Assembly (NCBI RefSeq): GCF_017086365.1
Contig: NZ_CP070969.1
Span: 620,001-684,000 of the forward strand
Direction of reading: 5' to 3'
Source: Paenibacillus tianjinensis
GTDB lineage: Bacteria > Bacillota > Bacilli > Paenibacillales > Paenibacillaceae
Length of the DNA: 64,000 bases
Shown here piece by piece: positions 35,687-46,571 of the stretch. A program made the translations under genes and the position numbers. Position 1 is the first letter of the stretch. The number at the start of each line of letters is the position of its first letter. The notes under the pieces were generated by a model that was given only the letters and a program-made list of their open reading frames with translations, searched no databases and was not told the origin of the DNA.

Positions 35687-36093
35687 ATTACAAATTTCCC
35701 TTGTTCATGTAGCATTTTGATAGATTCCACCATATGATTAATTTGGTCTTCGGAGTGTCTTTCCCATGATCCTAATTCCGCTATGATTTTGAGTGGGGAT
35801 TTGGATCTATAGGAACGTGTCGGGTTTCCGGGGAATCTCTTGTCCGTTACGTTCGGGTCATTTTCAAACTCGCCTAAGGGTTCAACCATATAAATCCTTT
35901 CCTTGGCTTCAGAAGCTGCTAATTCGGCACCCCATTTGGCAGCCTCTAACGTGGCCGTGAAATAGATATAGTTGGATTTTTTATTCTGGTAATTAGATAA
36001 GTGTTGAGGTTCTAACAAATCTCCGATCTTCAGCTCTGCTTTTGTACCGTGAAAAAAAGGACCGTTATCCAGCACATCTTTTTGGTTATTCAT
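35677..36093 (-). CDS. arr: Rifampin ADP-ribosyltransferase Arr
   Basis: A 138-residue enzyme that inactivates rifamycins by ADP-ribosylation of the ansa-chain hydroxyl. The Arr signatures are complete: [53 protein letters not shown] and [13 protein letters not shown]. The length is typical. AGAGGTGG precedes the ATG. It is a single gene that converges on and overlaps the Dus gene by 10 bases. Environmental Firmicutes often have a chromosomal arr, so this need not be a recent acquisition. Confidence 0.95.
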   Translation of the reverse strand: MNNQKDVLDNGPFFHGTKAELKIGDLLEPQHLSNYQNKKSNYIYFTATLEAAKWGAELAASEAKERIYMVEPLGEFENDPNVTDKRFPGNPTRSYRSKSPLKIIAELGSWERHSEDQINHMVESIKMLHEQGKFVIYD

Positions 36094-36305
36094 ATAGATC
36101 CACCTCTTCTTTGCGATTGGTACACACTAGTATAGGGGGCAAACCGGCAAAATTGTAGTCTGTAAATCCATCGTAAATCGAAGTATAATTAAAGTAGAGA
36201 GAAGATCAGGGCGGCGGTGGAAGGTGTCCATCGCTTTTTTTTGTGCGTTAGCGTTGGGATTGCCAAAAGCAATTCTATCCGCTGTTTTATATAAAGGGGG
36301 ATTAC

Positions 36306-36875
36306 ATGTCCTGGAGCAAACTGAAGCAACAACTGGAGGGCTTTTTCAGTCCTGCGTTACATGGAAGGGTGGAATACCGCGCACCGGGTTACCGTTATCT
36401 GCCTGATAAATCAGGGACTTGTTATATCTCGGTAGATAAAAAGAACGTGCTGGGCATGAGCGATAAAAGTAACCCTATCCGATGGTATCAAACGGAGCTG
36501 GACATCAAAAATGATCCGGACATCCGAATTCCTGTCACAAGTAGCGACATTGAAGCAGTCAGACAAGCCACCAAGGGGCCGGTACCGGAGGATCGCTTAA
36601 TCATAATGGCTAGAAGCAGAAAAAGTACAGAACATGCCAAAGAGCTTATGTCAGCACAGGCTGCATTAAGTAAATCGAATTTTAAAGTGGTAGCTAACAA
36701 GTTTCTGACTACTCCTATAGAGGAAAGCCTAGCGAGCGATGATATCTTGATGAATGTTCTGGCTTTGGTGGATAAACGAGTAGGGAAGAAGCGAATTCTA
36801 AGCATGGCCGGGAAGATGGAGCTGAAGCATCCGGTTGTGCGGTATTTTTATGAACTGCGGCTGGGGGCGTTGTGA
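36306..36875 (+). CDS. SF0329-family protein
   Basis: A 189-residue cytoplasmic protein. The N-terminus (MSWSKLKQQLEGFFSPALHG, then RVEYRAPGYRY) fits the SF0329 family of uncharacterised proteins as I recall it. The C-terminal part (VDKRVGKKRILSMAGKM, then HPVVRYFYELRL) is helical and resembles a short SF0329 tail. GGGGGATTAC precedes the ATG. No catalytic motif or known role. It lies immediately upstream of the WYL regulator gene (47-base gap) and may be cotranscribed. Confidence 0.65.
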   Translation: MSWSKLKQQLEGFFSPALHGRVEYRAPGYRYLPDKSGTCYISVDKKNVLGMSDKSNPIRWYQTELDIKNDPDIRIPVTSSDIEAVRQATKGPVPEDRLIIMARSRKSTEHAKELMSAQAALSKSNFKVVANKFLTTPIEESLASDDILMNVLALVDKRVGKKRILSMAGKMELKHPVVRYFYELRLGAL

Positions 36876-36922
36876 GGTAAACTATTTCTAGCAGATTTCA
36901 TAGAAAAATGAGGGCTTATGTG

Positions 36923-37885
36923 ATGCCGAAAAAAGATAATATGCTGGCCATCCTATGGATGCTGAACTCCGGCGTAAAAATAACGGCGAAGCAGATCGCT
37001 GAGAAGCTGGAAATTAATATACGGACCGTGTACCGGTATATCGATGCGCTATGTGCCAGCGGAGTGCCTATCATCTCCGATTCTGGTCATAACGGCGGGT
37101 ATAGCCTGCTCAGTAATACGATCAGAGCACCTCTACTATTTGATATGGACGAGAAGAAGGCGCTCCTTCATGCTGCACTTTTTGCCAAAGAGGCCGGATC
37201 CCCTATGAGTGACGTATTGGACAATGCAGCAGCAAAGCTAAAAATGTATTCGAATCAGGAGCAGGAGCAGGTGCTCAGCCGCCATTTAGCGGGCTTTGAA
37301 GTGATAAACCGTACAGCGCCTGCTTCTGTCCAGCCGGTGCTTGCGGAATTGGAATGGGCGGTAGCCAATGAATGCTCTGTAGAAATTGCTTATCGTACAA
37401 GCCGTGAAGAGCATGCCAAGAACAGGATGATCGACCCGTATGGGATGGTCTACTGGAATAACAGATGGTACACGGTTGCCTTTTGCCACCTGAAAAAGGA
37501 GCTCCGCAGCTTCCGGGCAGACCGGATTCTGACAATCAAGCGTACGGCGGAGAATTTTAAGCGCTCGGAGAGTTTTTCGGCCCGCGACAGCTTCCTGCAT
37601 AATCTGCTGCCTGATGTAGCAGGCAAGGAAGGGGTGATGGCTGTAAGGATAGAAGGTACGGCGGATGCGCTGGACGACCTGTGTATGCACTGGTTTCTGG
37701 GGCATCATCTGAAGGAGCGGACAGCCGGTCAGGCCATCTTTACCCTTGAGGAGGAGAACGTTCACAGATATGTTCCTTCTTTTCTGCTGCCCTATGGGAA
37801 ATCGATTCAAGTAATAGAGCCGCAGAGTTTAAAGGAAAGGCTTGTTGCTACTGCGGCCGAGTTAATGGAATATTATCAGCAGTAA
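36923..37885 (+). CDS. YafY/DeoR-type regulator with WYL domain
   Basis: A 320-residue regulator. The winged helix is at 8-65 (AKQIAEKLEINIRTVYRYID), the WYL domain at about 135-210 (DPYGMVYWNNRWYTVAFC with the conserved SFRADRI), and a WCX C-terminal extension follows. The start at 36923 is chosen because GAGGG lies 6 bases upstream; in-frame codons precede it without a better site. WYL domains sense nucleic-acid or nucleotide ligands and often control defence or stress genes. A divergent or partner target is not evident; the SF0329 gene upstream is the nearest candidate. Confidence 0.87.
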   Translation: MPKKDNMLAILWMLNSGVKITAKQIAEKLEINIRTVYRYIDALCASGVPIISDSGHNGGYSLLSNTIRAPLLFDMDEKKALLHAALFAKEAGSPMSDVLDNAAAKLKMYSNQEQEQVLSRHLAGFEVINRTAPASVQPVLAELEWAVANECSVEIAYRTSREEHAKNRMIDPYGMVYWNNRWYTVAFCHLKKELRSFRADRILTIKRTAENFKRSESFSARDSFLHNLLPDVAGKEGVMAVRIEGTADALDDLCMHWFLGHHLKERTAGQAIFTLEEENVHRYVPSFLLPYGKSIQVIEPQSLKERLVATAAELMEYYQQ

Positions 37886-37925
37886 CAGCTTCATTGACAG
37901 CGGATGTCAGTGGAGCTGTTTTATT
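37884..37925 (+). terminator. Terminator of the WYL gene
   Basis: AACAGCTTCATTGACA pairs with TGTCAGTGGAGCTGTT, then TTATTA. It begins in the stop codon and has a near-copy at 31588-31632. Confidence 0.75.
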
Positions 37926-37961
37926 ATGAGGATAATCATTGATATAAATGATATCGCCAAA

Positions 37962-37993
37962 ATAAAAAAAAGGCGCAATATTGAATCTGCGCC
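37962..37993 (-). terminator. Terminator of the SLH repeat protein gene
   Basis: On the minus strand GGCGCA and TGCGCC pair around ten bases, then nine T follow. It lies 25 bases after the stop. Confidence 0.85.
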
Positions 37994-38017
37994 GACAATA
38001 AAAATTCTTATGAACCT

Positions 38018-41000
38018 CTAATTTTCGAAGAACTGATTTTTATCTGTTCCAGCAATGGTTAAATTTATCGCTGCAGAGTCTGCGACAAGTTTGAATTGTG
38101 TCTCATTTACTTTTATTGCTGTCGCTGACACTGAAGCTAGTTGATAATTTAGGTCATTAACCAAGTCTTCCATATCATAATATTCCCATTCTAACAAAAT
38201 AGTGGCTGTGTTTGTGCCATCACTAACTGTAAACGAACGGTTCTTGGTATGATCTTCGTCTGTGCCGGTGAAATAGTTATTATCAAAGAAATAAGCCCAG
38301 TCATTCCCGCCTAATGTAACAGAAGCATCAGATCCAGTCTTAAAGGTGGATATAAAGAACGTGTCACTAAATCCCATTCCAGCTAATGTCCGCTCCCCTA
38401 AGTTTATTCCATGTGCATTACAGTAGTCTTGGATAAAACTATCTATCGCTGAGCCTACTACCTGTCCTGAACTAAATCCATTCAACGGAATATTCCAGGT
38501 TAGGTCAACAGGTATTGTAACGGTTCCATCACTAATAGTGAAGTGTTTCGGATTACTTTGGAAATCTGTTGAGGTTATCTTTTTGCTTTCTTTCCTGGCT
38601 TGTGTAGCATAGGTGACTGAGAAGTCGAAATTGGTTATAGCTTTACTTGTAATAGTCTCTGGTTCATTACTCTCGGCTTGAACATGGATGGTAATTTCTT
38701 TTGTATCAGAAATGGTTGCTGAGGTAATTGTCGCTATGAGCACTACGTCAGTATCAGCTGTTAACCCTGCACGAGTAATATTCCCCGTCGAAATATCTAC
38801 AATAGAAGATTGCATAGAATCTTTTAATGCCCAGGTAACAGCGGCGCCATCTTGAATGCTTGGCAAAGTGACTTGGTCATCGGTTCCATTGTAGGTTACC
38901 TTTAAATTCCCTTTAGCTGTTGCTACTAATTCCAGCCCAGCAATCGCTGCCTCCGCATCCGTCAATCTGGTAATATCACCTACCAGCGTCTTCTGGGCAG
39001 GAGTCAAGTGATTAAAATCCATACGTGCTTTAACTACAGCTGTTTTGTTGGCCAGGGTGATTTCTGCTTTTGCAGGTAAGGCAGCAATTTGGCCTTTCAC
39101 CTGGTTGGCTGCTTCAAGGTCTAGTGCTGCTTGAGTTTCCAGTGCAACAATAGCTGCCTCTGCATCCGTCAGTCTGGCAATATCCCCTACCAGAGTTTTC
39201 TGGGCTGGTGTTAAAGCTTCAAAATCAGTACGTGCTTTAACTACAGCTGTTTTGTTGGCTAGGGTAATTTCCGCTTTTTCAGGCAAGGCAGCAATTATGC
39301 CTTTCACCTGGTTGGCTGCTTCAAGGTCTAGTGCCGCTTGAGTTTCCAGCGCAACAATAGCCGACTCTGCATCCGTTAATCTGGAAATATCCCCTACCAG
39401 AGTTTTCTGGGCTGGTGTTAAGTGATTAAAATCCATACGTGCCTTAACTACAGCTGTTTTGTTGGCCAGGGTGACTTCTGCTTTTGCAGGCAGAGCAGCA
39501 ATTTGGTCTTTCACCTGGTTGGCTGCAGCCAGATCAAGAGCAGCTTGAGCTTCCAGCTCAGCAATCGTAGCCTCCGCATCCGTTAATCTGGCAATATCTC
39601 CTACCAGAGTTTTCTGGGCTGGTGTTAGAGCATCAAAATCAGTACGTGCTTTAACGACAGCTGTTTTGTTGGCCAGCGTGATTTCTGCTTTTGCAGGCAA
39701 GGCAGCAATTTGGTCTTTCACCTGGTTGGCTGCTTCTAGGTCTAGTGCCGCTTTAGTTTCCAGCGCAGCAATAGCAGCCTCTGCATCCGTCAGTCTGGCA
39801 ATATCTCCTACCAGAGTTTTCTGGGCTGGTGTTAGAGCATCAAAATCAGTACGTGCTTTAACGACAGCTGTTTTGTTGGCCAGCGTGATTTCTGCTTTTG
39901 CAGGCAAGGCAGCAATTTGGTCTTTCACCTGGTTGGCTGCTTCAAGGTCCAGTGCCGCTTGAGTTTCCAGCGCAACAATAGCTGCCTCTGCATCCGTCAG
40001 TCTGGAAATATCTCCTACCAGAATTTTCTGGGAGGGTGTTAAAGCATCAAAATCAGTACGTGCTTTAACGACAGCTGTTTTGTTAGCCAGGGTAATTTCT
40101 GCTTTTGCAGGCAAGGCAGCGATTTGTTCTTTCACCTGGGTTGCTGCAGCCAGATCAAGAGCAGCTTGAGCTTCCAACTCAGCAATGGCTGCCTCCGCAT
40201 CCGTCAATCTAGCAATATCCCCTACCAGAGTTTTCTGGGCTGGTGTTAAGGCATCAAAATCAGTACGTGCTTTAACTACAGCTGTTTTGTTGTCAAGGGT
40301 GATTTCCGCTTTTGCAGGCAAGGCAGCAATTTGGGTTTTCACCTGGGTTGCTGCTTCAAGGTCTAGTGCCGCTTGAGTTTCCAGTGCAACAATAGCTGCC
40401 TCTGCATCCGTCAGTCTGGCAATATCTCCTACCAGAGTTTTCTGGGCTGGTGTTAGAGCATCAAAATCAGTACGTGCTTTAACTACAGCTGTTTTGTTGG
40501 CTAGGGTAATTTCCGCTTTTTCAGGCAAGGCAGCAATTATGCCTTTCACCTGGTTGGCTGCTTCAAGGTCTAGTGCCGCTTGAGTTTCCAGCGCAACAAT
40601 AGCCGACTCTGCATCCGTTAATCTGGAAATATCCCCTACCAGAGTTTTCTGGGCTGGTGTTAAAGCTTCAAAATCAGTACGTGCTTTAACGACAGCTGTT
40701 TTGTTAGCCAGGGTAATTTCTGCTTTTGCAGGCAAGGCAGCGATTTGGTCCTTTACCCGGGTTGCTGCTTCTAGATCTACTGTATTTTGTGGTGTCGGGG
40801 TTGGGGTAGGCGTTGGTGTAGATATAGGTGTCGGTGTTGGTGTAGATATAGGTGTTGGCGTCGGTGTTGGTGTTGGTATAGGTGTAGCTATGGATGTAGG
40901 TATTGGTGTCGGTACAGAAACCGGCGTTGTTGTTGGTGCAGGTGTAGATGTAGGTGTAGAAATAGGTGTAGAAGTAGGTGTAGGTGTAGGTGTAGGTGTA

Positions 41001-41671
41001 GGTGTAGGTGTCACAGGTGGTATGGACTTTTGTTCATCAATCTTAGTCTTTTCGGTTAAAAACTTAGAAGCGACGATAGCTACATCCTGACGGCTTGCAT
41101 TATTAACCGGGTTGAAGGTGCCATCAGGATTTCCCTTCATAAGTCCCAGTTCAACGGCAGCACCAACTGCATCTTTAGCCCAGCTGGCAATTGAATTAGC
41201 GTCTGAAAATGTTAAATTCTGTCCTTTTCCGGCACTGTTAACGCCTAGTGCATTCACAAAGATTACAGCCATTTGTTCGCGGGTGAGGTTTTGATTGGTA
41301 CCAAATATTCCATGACCCATACCTTTAAGAAGGCCTGCTTTAACAGCGGCTTCTACAGCAGAAAAGGCATAACTGTTTACCGGGACGTCTGTGAAAGTAG
41401 ATGATTGTGGAGGGTTGCTAAGCTCCAAATTGAGAGCCTTTGCCAGTATAATTGCAAAGTCCTGTCGTTTGATATTACTTGTCGGATTAAATTTGCCGTC
41501 ACCAGTACCATTGATAATTCCTTTTTCGACTAACTCAATAATGGCATCTTTGGCATAGCTGTTTGAGATATCGGTCAAAGACTCCGCTGCAGATGTATGT
41601 GGTACCAGGGCACCAAGCAAGGCAGCTGTTGATAGGATCGATATCGACTTCACTTTAAATTTCTTCTTCAT
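38018..41671 (-). CDS. SLH-anchored surface protein with nine 69-residue repeats
   Basis: A 1217-residue exported protein. A Sec signal peptide ([20 protein letters not shown]) precedes three SLH domains (about 33-210) that bind pyruvylated wall polymer, then a Thr-Pro linker (about 215-297). Nine near-identical 69-residue helical repeats (298-918) have the core [19 protein letters not shown] and [12 protein letters not shown]. An atrophied-Ig-like domain (about 920-1005, [18 protein letters not shown]) and an unassigned beta-rich C-terminus follow. The protein has no enzymatic motif, so it is a stalk or adhesin on the S-layer. It starts divergently from the GH10 xylanase gene, which is also SLH-anchored. 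Confidence 0.88.
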   Translation of the reverse strand: MKKKFKVKSISILSTAALLGALVPHTSAAESLTDISNSYAKDAIIELVEKGIINGTGDGKFNPTSNIKRQDFAIILAKALNLELSNPPQSSTFTDVPVNSYAFSAVEAAVKAGLLKGMGHGIFGTNQNLTREQMAVIFVNALGVNSAGKGQNLTFSDANSIASWAKDAVGAAVELGLMKGNPDGTFNPVNNASRQDVAIVASKFLTEKTKIDEQKSIPPVTPTPTPTPTPTPTSTPISTPTSTPAPTTTPVSVPTPIPTSIATPIPTPTPTPTPISTPTPTPISTPTPTPTPTPQNTVDLEAATRVKDQIAALPAKAEITLANKTAVVKARTDFEALTPAQKTLVGDISRLTDAESAIVALETQAALDLEAANQVKGIIAALPEKAEITLANKTAVVKARTDFDALTPAQKTLVGDIARLTDAEAAIVALETQAALDLEAATQVKTQIAALPAKAEITLDNKTAVVKARTDFDALTPAQKTLVGDIARLTDAEAAIAELEAQAALDLAAATQVKEQIAALPAKAEITLANKTAVVKARTDFDALTPSQKILVGDISRLTDAEAAIVALETQAALDLEAANQVKDQIAALPAKAEITLANKTAVVKARTDFDALTPAQKTLVGDIARLTDAEAAIAALETKAALDLEAANQVKDQIAALPAKAEITLANKTAVVKARTDFDALTPAQKTLVGDIARLTDAEATIAELEAQAALDLAAANQVKDQIAALPAKAEVTLANKTAVVKARMDFNHLTPAQKTLVGDISRLTDAESAIVALETQAALDLEAANQVKGIIAALPEKAEITLANKTAVVKARTDFEALTPAQKTLVGDIARLTDAEAAIVALETQAALDLEAANQVKGQIAALPAKAEITLANKTAVVKARMDFNHLTPAQKTLVGDITRLTDAEAAIAGLELVATAKGNLKVTYNGTDDQVTLPSIQDGAAVTWALKDSMQSSIVDISTGNITRAGLTADTDVVLIATITSATISDTKEITIHVQAESNEPETITSKAITNFDFSVTYATQARKESKKITSTDFQSNPKHFTISDGTVTIPVDLTWNIPLNGFSSGQVVGSAIDSFIQDYCNAHGINLGERTLAGMGFSDTFFISTFKTGSDASVTLGGNDWAYFFDNNYFTGTDEDHTKNRSFTVSDGTNTATILLEWEYYDMEDLVNDLNYQLASVSATAIKVNETQFKLVADSAAINLTIAGTDKNQFFEN
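38918..40780 (-). repeat. Nine tandem 207-bp coding repeats
   Basis: Each unit encodes 69 residues. Variants recur in blocks: units 1-2 and units 7-8 share the same substitutions (RLTDAESAI followed by [13 protein letters not shown]), showing segmental duplication inside the array. Confidence 0.9.
40786..41022 (-). repeat. Low-complexity Thr-Pro linker repeats
   Basis: Runs of a six-base unit encoding Thr-Pro, with Ser, Ala, Val and Ile interruptions, between SLH and repeat domains. Such short-unit arrays tend to change length by slippage. Confidence 0.85.
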
Positions 41672-42297
41672 AAATTTCTCCTTAAATAGTTATATTTAAA
41701 ATTTTAAATAAATAACGTAATTGATCCCTGTCACATTCGTTTTTTTGACTACCCTTAGCTTGGAACATTCAATTATGTATTCGTGTGGAATTGCCCTCTC
41801 TTGATTGAGGGGGTATTTTTTTGTCTTCATAAGGGAGCTGGAGTTGGATGCCATAGGCCACTCGGTAGTGGATCACAGTTAAATGAATGTCTCTATTATC
41901 CTTATCGGACAGTACACATCATCATTGAATAGGTTCGGAACAGATGAGAAGTGAAAGATTTTCGTATTATATTAAAATGTTTCGTGCATTACCCGTATTT
42001 AGACTTTCCCCTCCTGTTGTTATTATGAAAGCTGTTACAGCAGCAGGGCTGCAATCAAATGCCATGGCTGCGGATAATCGAGGCTTTCTACCCATTTGCT
42101 TTTTATGAATGCGTTTTCAAGTTTGATCAGCCACTTTTGTTCAGAGGGAGGTGTTTGTATTGTTCGTCAAGTCAGACTTGACGTAGCCAAGGAGTGGATA
42201 TTAGAAAATACGAATCTCTAACCAAAACAACATATTAATTGGGATGACTCTAAAACGAGACTTTAGAGGTTTCCTTAAGAAAAGGAGTCAAACAAAG
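41672..42297. promoter_or_regulatory. Divergent region between the two SLH protein genes
   Basis: TGAAAGCTGTTACA at 42026-42039 differs from a cre site at one base of the central CG, which would fit sugar control of the xylanase. GTCAAGTC-A-GACTTGAC at 42166-42182 is a perfect palindrome. A weak terminator-like hairpin followed by seven T lies at 41793-41821. No gene was seen. Confidence 0.4.
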
Positions 42298-45200
42298 ATG
42301 AACAGTAGAAAATGTGTAATCAGCATCTCCCGTCTCCTCGTTGTCATCATGTTGTTCTCCGTATTTACGTATGCTCCGGTCCCGGCTGCTGCAGCCGGAG
42401 ATGAAGGGACAGTTGAACTGAATGAACTCATTGCTCAAGCTGAAGCTTTAAAAACCGGCAATCAGCAATTCCCGCTTCAAGTGAGTCAGTCTGTCTACGG
42501 AGCCGTCTATGGTTCCGATGTGAACCAGGCTTTTCCATGGGTGCATGTGAGCGAACTCAAAGCTCTTAATGATGCTCTTGAGCTCGCGCGCAATGCGAAT
42601 ACTCCCGCTGACGAAGCTATCGCCGTTCTTAAAGAAGCAATAGTGATTTTTAATAAAAATATTAAATCAGATGGTTCCGATCCCTATTTCCGTCTTGATC
42701 CGGGTCCTGGTAAAGTTCCAGTAAAGGTTACTGCGCCTACTAATAACTGGATGGCAAGAACGCCACTTGATAATCGTGTGCCCGCTGACTTTGCCGGTAG
42801 CACATTCAAAATGATGCCGTATCCTTTTTCAGATTCCCAAGGCAAAGCTGAAGTGCTCCAGATTAATTATGCCCATAACGGGAAAAGCACGTTCGGCGGC
42901 ATAAGTATTGAATCCCCGTTGTCTCCGGCCGTAAATGTCCCAGAGGGTTCAACGATTGAATTCGATGTCTACTATCCCAAGAGCGCGCAGGGCAAGTATA
43001 TGAGGTGGAGAATCAGAAATACTAACACTAACCTCGATAGCTACCTCAGGGATTACCAGTACAACAACCTGAATCCTGACTGGGTTGGCAGCTACAACGG
43101 TGAGTCCTGGCTCATGGCTCATCATAGCATTACCGCCTCAACGGGCGTCTCCTCGAACTTTATTCTTGAGCTGCATGGCGAAAATGCCCGTTCTGCAGAA
43201 ACCGGTATGCTGCTTGTCGCTAACATCCAGATTACCGCACCTGACCCTAACGGCATTGCGCTTCCGAGCGTGGTCAACAAGGAACACCAGAGTGATGTAG
43301 CGCCCCTAAAGAGTGTGTACAATAAGGAGAATGGCCTGTTCATGGTCGGCGCAATCGGGACCGGAGCAGTAACCGGAACCAGAGCCAATCACTATGAAAT
43401 CTTTGTCGACGGCAACAATCTAAAGGCCGATGGAACGCATCCCCGTGGCCCCGAATGGCTGAAAGGCGTTAACGGCGAGGCCCTGAACGGCGCAGCCACT
43501 ACCCCTGGCTTAGCCGAATACAGTTTCCCGACCAGCGCTTATCAGGCGATCAGGGATTCCGGAACTCCCGGACAGTATAAGTCTCACGGCCATGTTCTGG
43601 CATGGTACAACCAGGCTCCTGGATGGATGACTCAGATTATTCCCGCGAACCTTTCCTCCGGGTACAATGGTTCGGCCAATTTCTACGGGCTTGGCAACGG
43701 CGTTACAACTACGGTTAAGGTAGACAAAGAAATGGCAAGAAGAGTGCAGTTTAATCACACCATGTATGTGATGCGGCACTTCCTGACTACAGATACGAAG
43801 TACGGTTCAAGCGAGTCCCGTGGAGTAATCCCCTTCAATTCATGGGATGTACTCAACGAAGAGGTTCACGAAAGCCGCCACAGCGAACTCATCCCGGAGG
43901 ATGCGAACAGCTGGAGAACGAGCCTTAAACACACCAACTGGCTTGCTGCCATGTCGGATGATCAGATTGGCGGCGACATCACCGAGCATTATATTTATCT
44001 TCTCTTCAAAAACGCGCACATCGCAGCCCCCAACGCCAAGATGGCTGCGGCTTACAAGGCTAATTACGCTAACCTTCCGGAGTACATGAAGCTCGACGGA
44101 CACGACAAGGACGGCAGCATTGACGCTTATATCGTCGACAATCCTCCGAAGCTGACCTACAACGATTACGGACTTGCAACCCGCAGCAAGGCTAGGACAG
44201 TATATAACATGGTTCTCGAATTAAATACCGCCTGGCTCTCCGATCCGCTGTATGACGGAAGACCTCTTATCGAAGACATCGGTATCCAGGGACACGATGC
44301 GGTTGGCAAGACCCTTGCAAGCGATAATCAATACGCAATGGCCCTCTATGCCTCTCTCGTTGACCGGGGCCTGCTGTCCGGTATTACCTATTCAGAGCTT
44401 GACCTAAAAATGCCGACCGATGCCCCTGGAGGAGGCGCAACCGCTCCGGCAGTGCTCAATGTCAGACAGTCGGACGCCTTAGGTTATGAGTACGCGCTGC
44501 TCTACAAGACATTTACCAAGTTTGCCCCATATATCGATCACATCATCAGCTGGGGCGTGTCCGGTTCCGGATGGCAGGGAAGCTATGTCCTGTTCGACGG
44601 TCAGAGCAATGCTAATGCCGGCTACTATGGTGCCATGAATCCGGACAGATTTATACTTGGACATTCTTATCTGGATGGTTACTTTGCAGGCGAATACGAG
44701 ACCATCCGGAGCAACGCTATTGATCTTGGTGATCTTGGAGTCTATGTACCTAATAGTGTGAATGCAGACCTCAGCGCCTTGACACTGAGTGCGGGAACAC
44801 TCCAGCCGGCTTTCAACGCAGCGACTACAGATTACGAGGTTTCCCTGCAGGATGCCAGCAGCATTACTATTACTGCTGCAGCGGCAGACAGCAGGTCATC
44901 CCTTAAAGTAAACGGCACAGCTGTTGCCAGTGGTACAGCTTCCGGAGCCATAACGCTGACACCTGGTACAAGAACGGATATAAAGATAGAGGTAACGGCT
45001 GCAGACGGTACGTTAAAGACGTACACCATAAAAGTCACAAACGGCAGAACAGAGGCAACGCCTACACCGGGCTCCGGAATACCTTCTGCAACGCCAACAC
45101 CGGCAACGCCTGCACCGGCAACTCCTGGACCCGCAGCTCCTGCACCTGTAGCATCTGCAACGCCTACACCTGCAGCACCGGTTGTTCAAGATCAAAAAGT

Positions 45201-46323
45201 AACCATGCAGACGACCGTGAAGGATGGAACTGCATTTGTTAAGGCGCTGGAACTGGATAAGGCAAAGGAGTTTATGGAGAAAAATGTTACCCTGGATATA
45301 CCTGTGGCGCAGGGAGTGAATGCATACTCGGTAGGCTTGCCAACTGCAGCACTGACAAGCGGAGCAAAGGATGGCAAACTCACGATATCCACAGAGCTGG
45401 GTAAGGTAGTCATAACAAGTAACATGCTGACGGGAACAACCGAAAGCAGCAGCAAGGAAGTAACGCTTGCGATTGGAAAGAGCGACAAGTCCAAGCTCCC
45501 GGCGGAAGTGAAGGCAGCTCTCGGCGATAGACCGATCATAGAGCTAAGTCTCACAGCAGACGGAAAAGAAATAGCCTGGAGCAACCCCATTGCACCTATA
45601 ACCGTATCCGTTCCTTACAAGCCGTCTGCAGATGAGTTGAAGAATCCCGAAATGATTGTTGTCTGGTACATTGACGGAAGCGGAGAGGTTGTAACCGTAC
45701 CGAGTGGACGTTATGCTTCCGAGACCGGTATGGTTACCTTCACCACGACTCATTTCAGCAGCTACGCAGTATCTTACGTATACAAAACCTTTACTGATCT
45801 GGGAAGCGTAGCATGGGCCAAGAACGCGGCCGAAGTACTTGCATCAAAGGATATTCTCAAGACAGAGGGGCATTTATTTAATCCGTCAACCGATATCACA
45901 AGGGCAGATTTCCTTTACTCCCTTGTCCGGGCACTTGGCCTGACTGCAAAAGTAAATGGAAATTTCAGCGATGTACAGGAGAGCGCCTATTACTATAATG
46001 AAATTGCAATTGCCAAAGCTCTTGGTATTACGACTGGCCTGGATAATGGCAGATTTGGCAGCGCCCTTAAGATTACAAGACAGGACATGATGGTATTGAC
46101 CGAAAGAGCCTTGAAGCTTGAGAAGAAGCTGAAGACTCAGGGTGAGGCTGCAGATCTGGAAGGATTCACCGACAAGTCCAAAGTGGCTTCCTATGCGGTG
46201 AACAGTGTAGCTACGATGGTTAAGGAAGGGTTGATCGAAGGCAGCGGTAACAAAGTCAATCCGACTGGAAACACAACCAAAGCAGAAGCTGCGGTGTTCC
46301 TCTACAGACTGTACAGTAAATAA
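42298..46323 (+). CDS. SLH-anchored GH10 endo-xylanase
   Basis: A 1341-residue secreted enzyme for xylan hydrolysis. The start at 42298 (MNSRKCVIS) follows AAGGAG by 10 bases; upstream in-frame codons would spoil the signal peptide (LLVVIMLFSVFTYAP, then AAAA). A CBM-like beta-sandwich (about 130-310) precedes the GH10 barrel (about 335-815), with SHGHVLAWYNQAPGWM, the acid/base Glu521 in WDVLNEEVHE and the nucleophile Glu700 in YSELDLKM. A cadherin-like beta-sandwich (about 835-905), a Pro/Ala/Thr linker, a beta domain and three C-terminal SLH domains (about 1165-1340) anchor it at the cell surface. The N-terminus has a helical FIVAR-like stretch. Confidence 0.93.
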   Translation: MNSRKCVISISRLLVVIMLFSVFTYAPVPAAAAGDEGTVELNELIAQAEALKTGNQQFPLQVSQSVYGAVYGSDVNQAFPWVHVSELKALNDALELARNANTPADEAIAVLKEAIVIFNKNIKSDGSDPYFRLDPGPGKVPVKVTAPTNNWMARTPLDNRVPADFAGSTFKMMPYPFSDSQGKAEVLQINYAHNGKSTFGGISIESPLSPAVNVPEGSTIEFDVYYPKSAQGKYMRWRIRNTNTNLDSYLRDYQYNNLNPDWVGSYNGESWLMAHHSITASTGVSSNFILELHGENARSAETGMLLVANIQITAPDPNGIALPSVVNKEHQSDVAPLKSVYNKENGLFMVGAIGTGAVTGTRANHYEIFVDGNNLKADGTHPRGPEWLKGVNGEALNGAATTPGLAEYSFPTSAYQAIRDSGTPGQYKSHGHVLAWYNQAPGWMTQIIPANLSSGYNGSANFYGLGNGVTTTVKVDKEMARRVQFNHTMYVMRHFLTTDTKYGSSESRGVIPFNSWDVLNEEVHESRHSELIPEDANSWRTSLKHTNWLAAMSDDQIGGDITEHYIYLLFKNAHIAAPNAKMAAAYKANYANLPEYMKLDGHDKDGSIDAYIVDNPPKLTYNDYGLATRSKARTVYNMVLELNTAWLSDPLYDGRPLIEDIGIQGHDAVGKTLASDNQYAMALYASLVDRGLLSGITYSELDLKMPTDAPGGGATAPAVLNVRQSDALGYEYALLYKTFTKFAPYIDHIISWGVSGSGWQGSYVLFDGQSNANAGYYGAMNPDRFILGHSYLDGYFAGEYETIRSNAIDLGDLGVYVPNSVNADLSALTLSAGTLQPAFNAATTDYEVSLQDASSITITAAAADSRSSLKVNGTAVASGTASGAITLTPGTRTDIKIEVTAADGTLKTYTIKVTNGRTEATPTPGSGIPSATPTPATPAPATPGPAAPAPVASATPTPAAPVVQDQKVTMQTTVKDGTAFVKALELDKAKEFMEKNVTLDIPVAQGVNAYSVGLPTAALTSGAKDGKLTISTELGKVVITSNMLTGTTESSSKEVTLAIGKSDKSKLPAEVKAALGDRPIIELSLTADGKEIAWSNPIAPITVSVPYKPSADELKNPEMIVVWYIDGSGEVVTVPSGRYASETGMVTFTTTHFSSYAVSYVYKTFTDLGSVAWAKNAAEVLASKDILKTEGHLFNPSTDITRADFLYSLVRALGLTAKVNGNFSDVQESAYYYNEIAIAKALGITTGLDNGRFGSALKITRQDMMVLTERALKLEKKLKTQGEAADLEGFTDKSKVASYAVNSVATMVKEGLIEGSGNKVNPTGNTTKAEAAVFLYRLYSK

Positions 46324-46346
46324 GAAATTCGCATAAAAGATGATGG

Positions 46347-46378
46347 AGACCGTGACAGCTATTGCTGCCACGGTTTCT
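46347..46378 (+). terminator. Hairpin after the xylanase gene
   Basis: ACCGTGACAGC pairs with GCTGCCACGGT (one mismatch, loop TATT), then TTTC. It has only a short T run. Confidence 0.55.
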
Positions 46379-46571
46379 GCTATGTGCGGCGAGAATAGGA
46401 GCGCTAATGCTCCCGCATATGGAAGTCATGCTGCAAACGTGAGCATACCTGTCATACATAAGAAAATAATAGCTTCTGAGTAGAGCGAGCGGAATAACAT
46501 CTTCTGTCCGATATTATTGAACTGTTTGACGGAATAACCTTCCTGGTGGTGATTCTGAGAAAGAGGTCGCT

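Noticed and set aside
38918..40780. Regular repeats that could suggest a CRISPR array
   Set aside because: The 207-bp units are contiguous, without spacers, and encode a continuous repeat protein; no cas genes are near.
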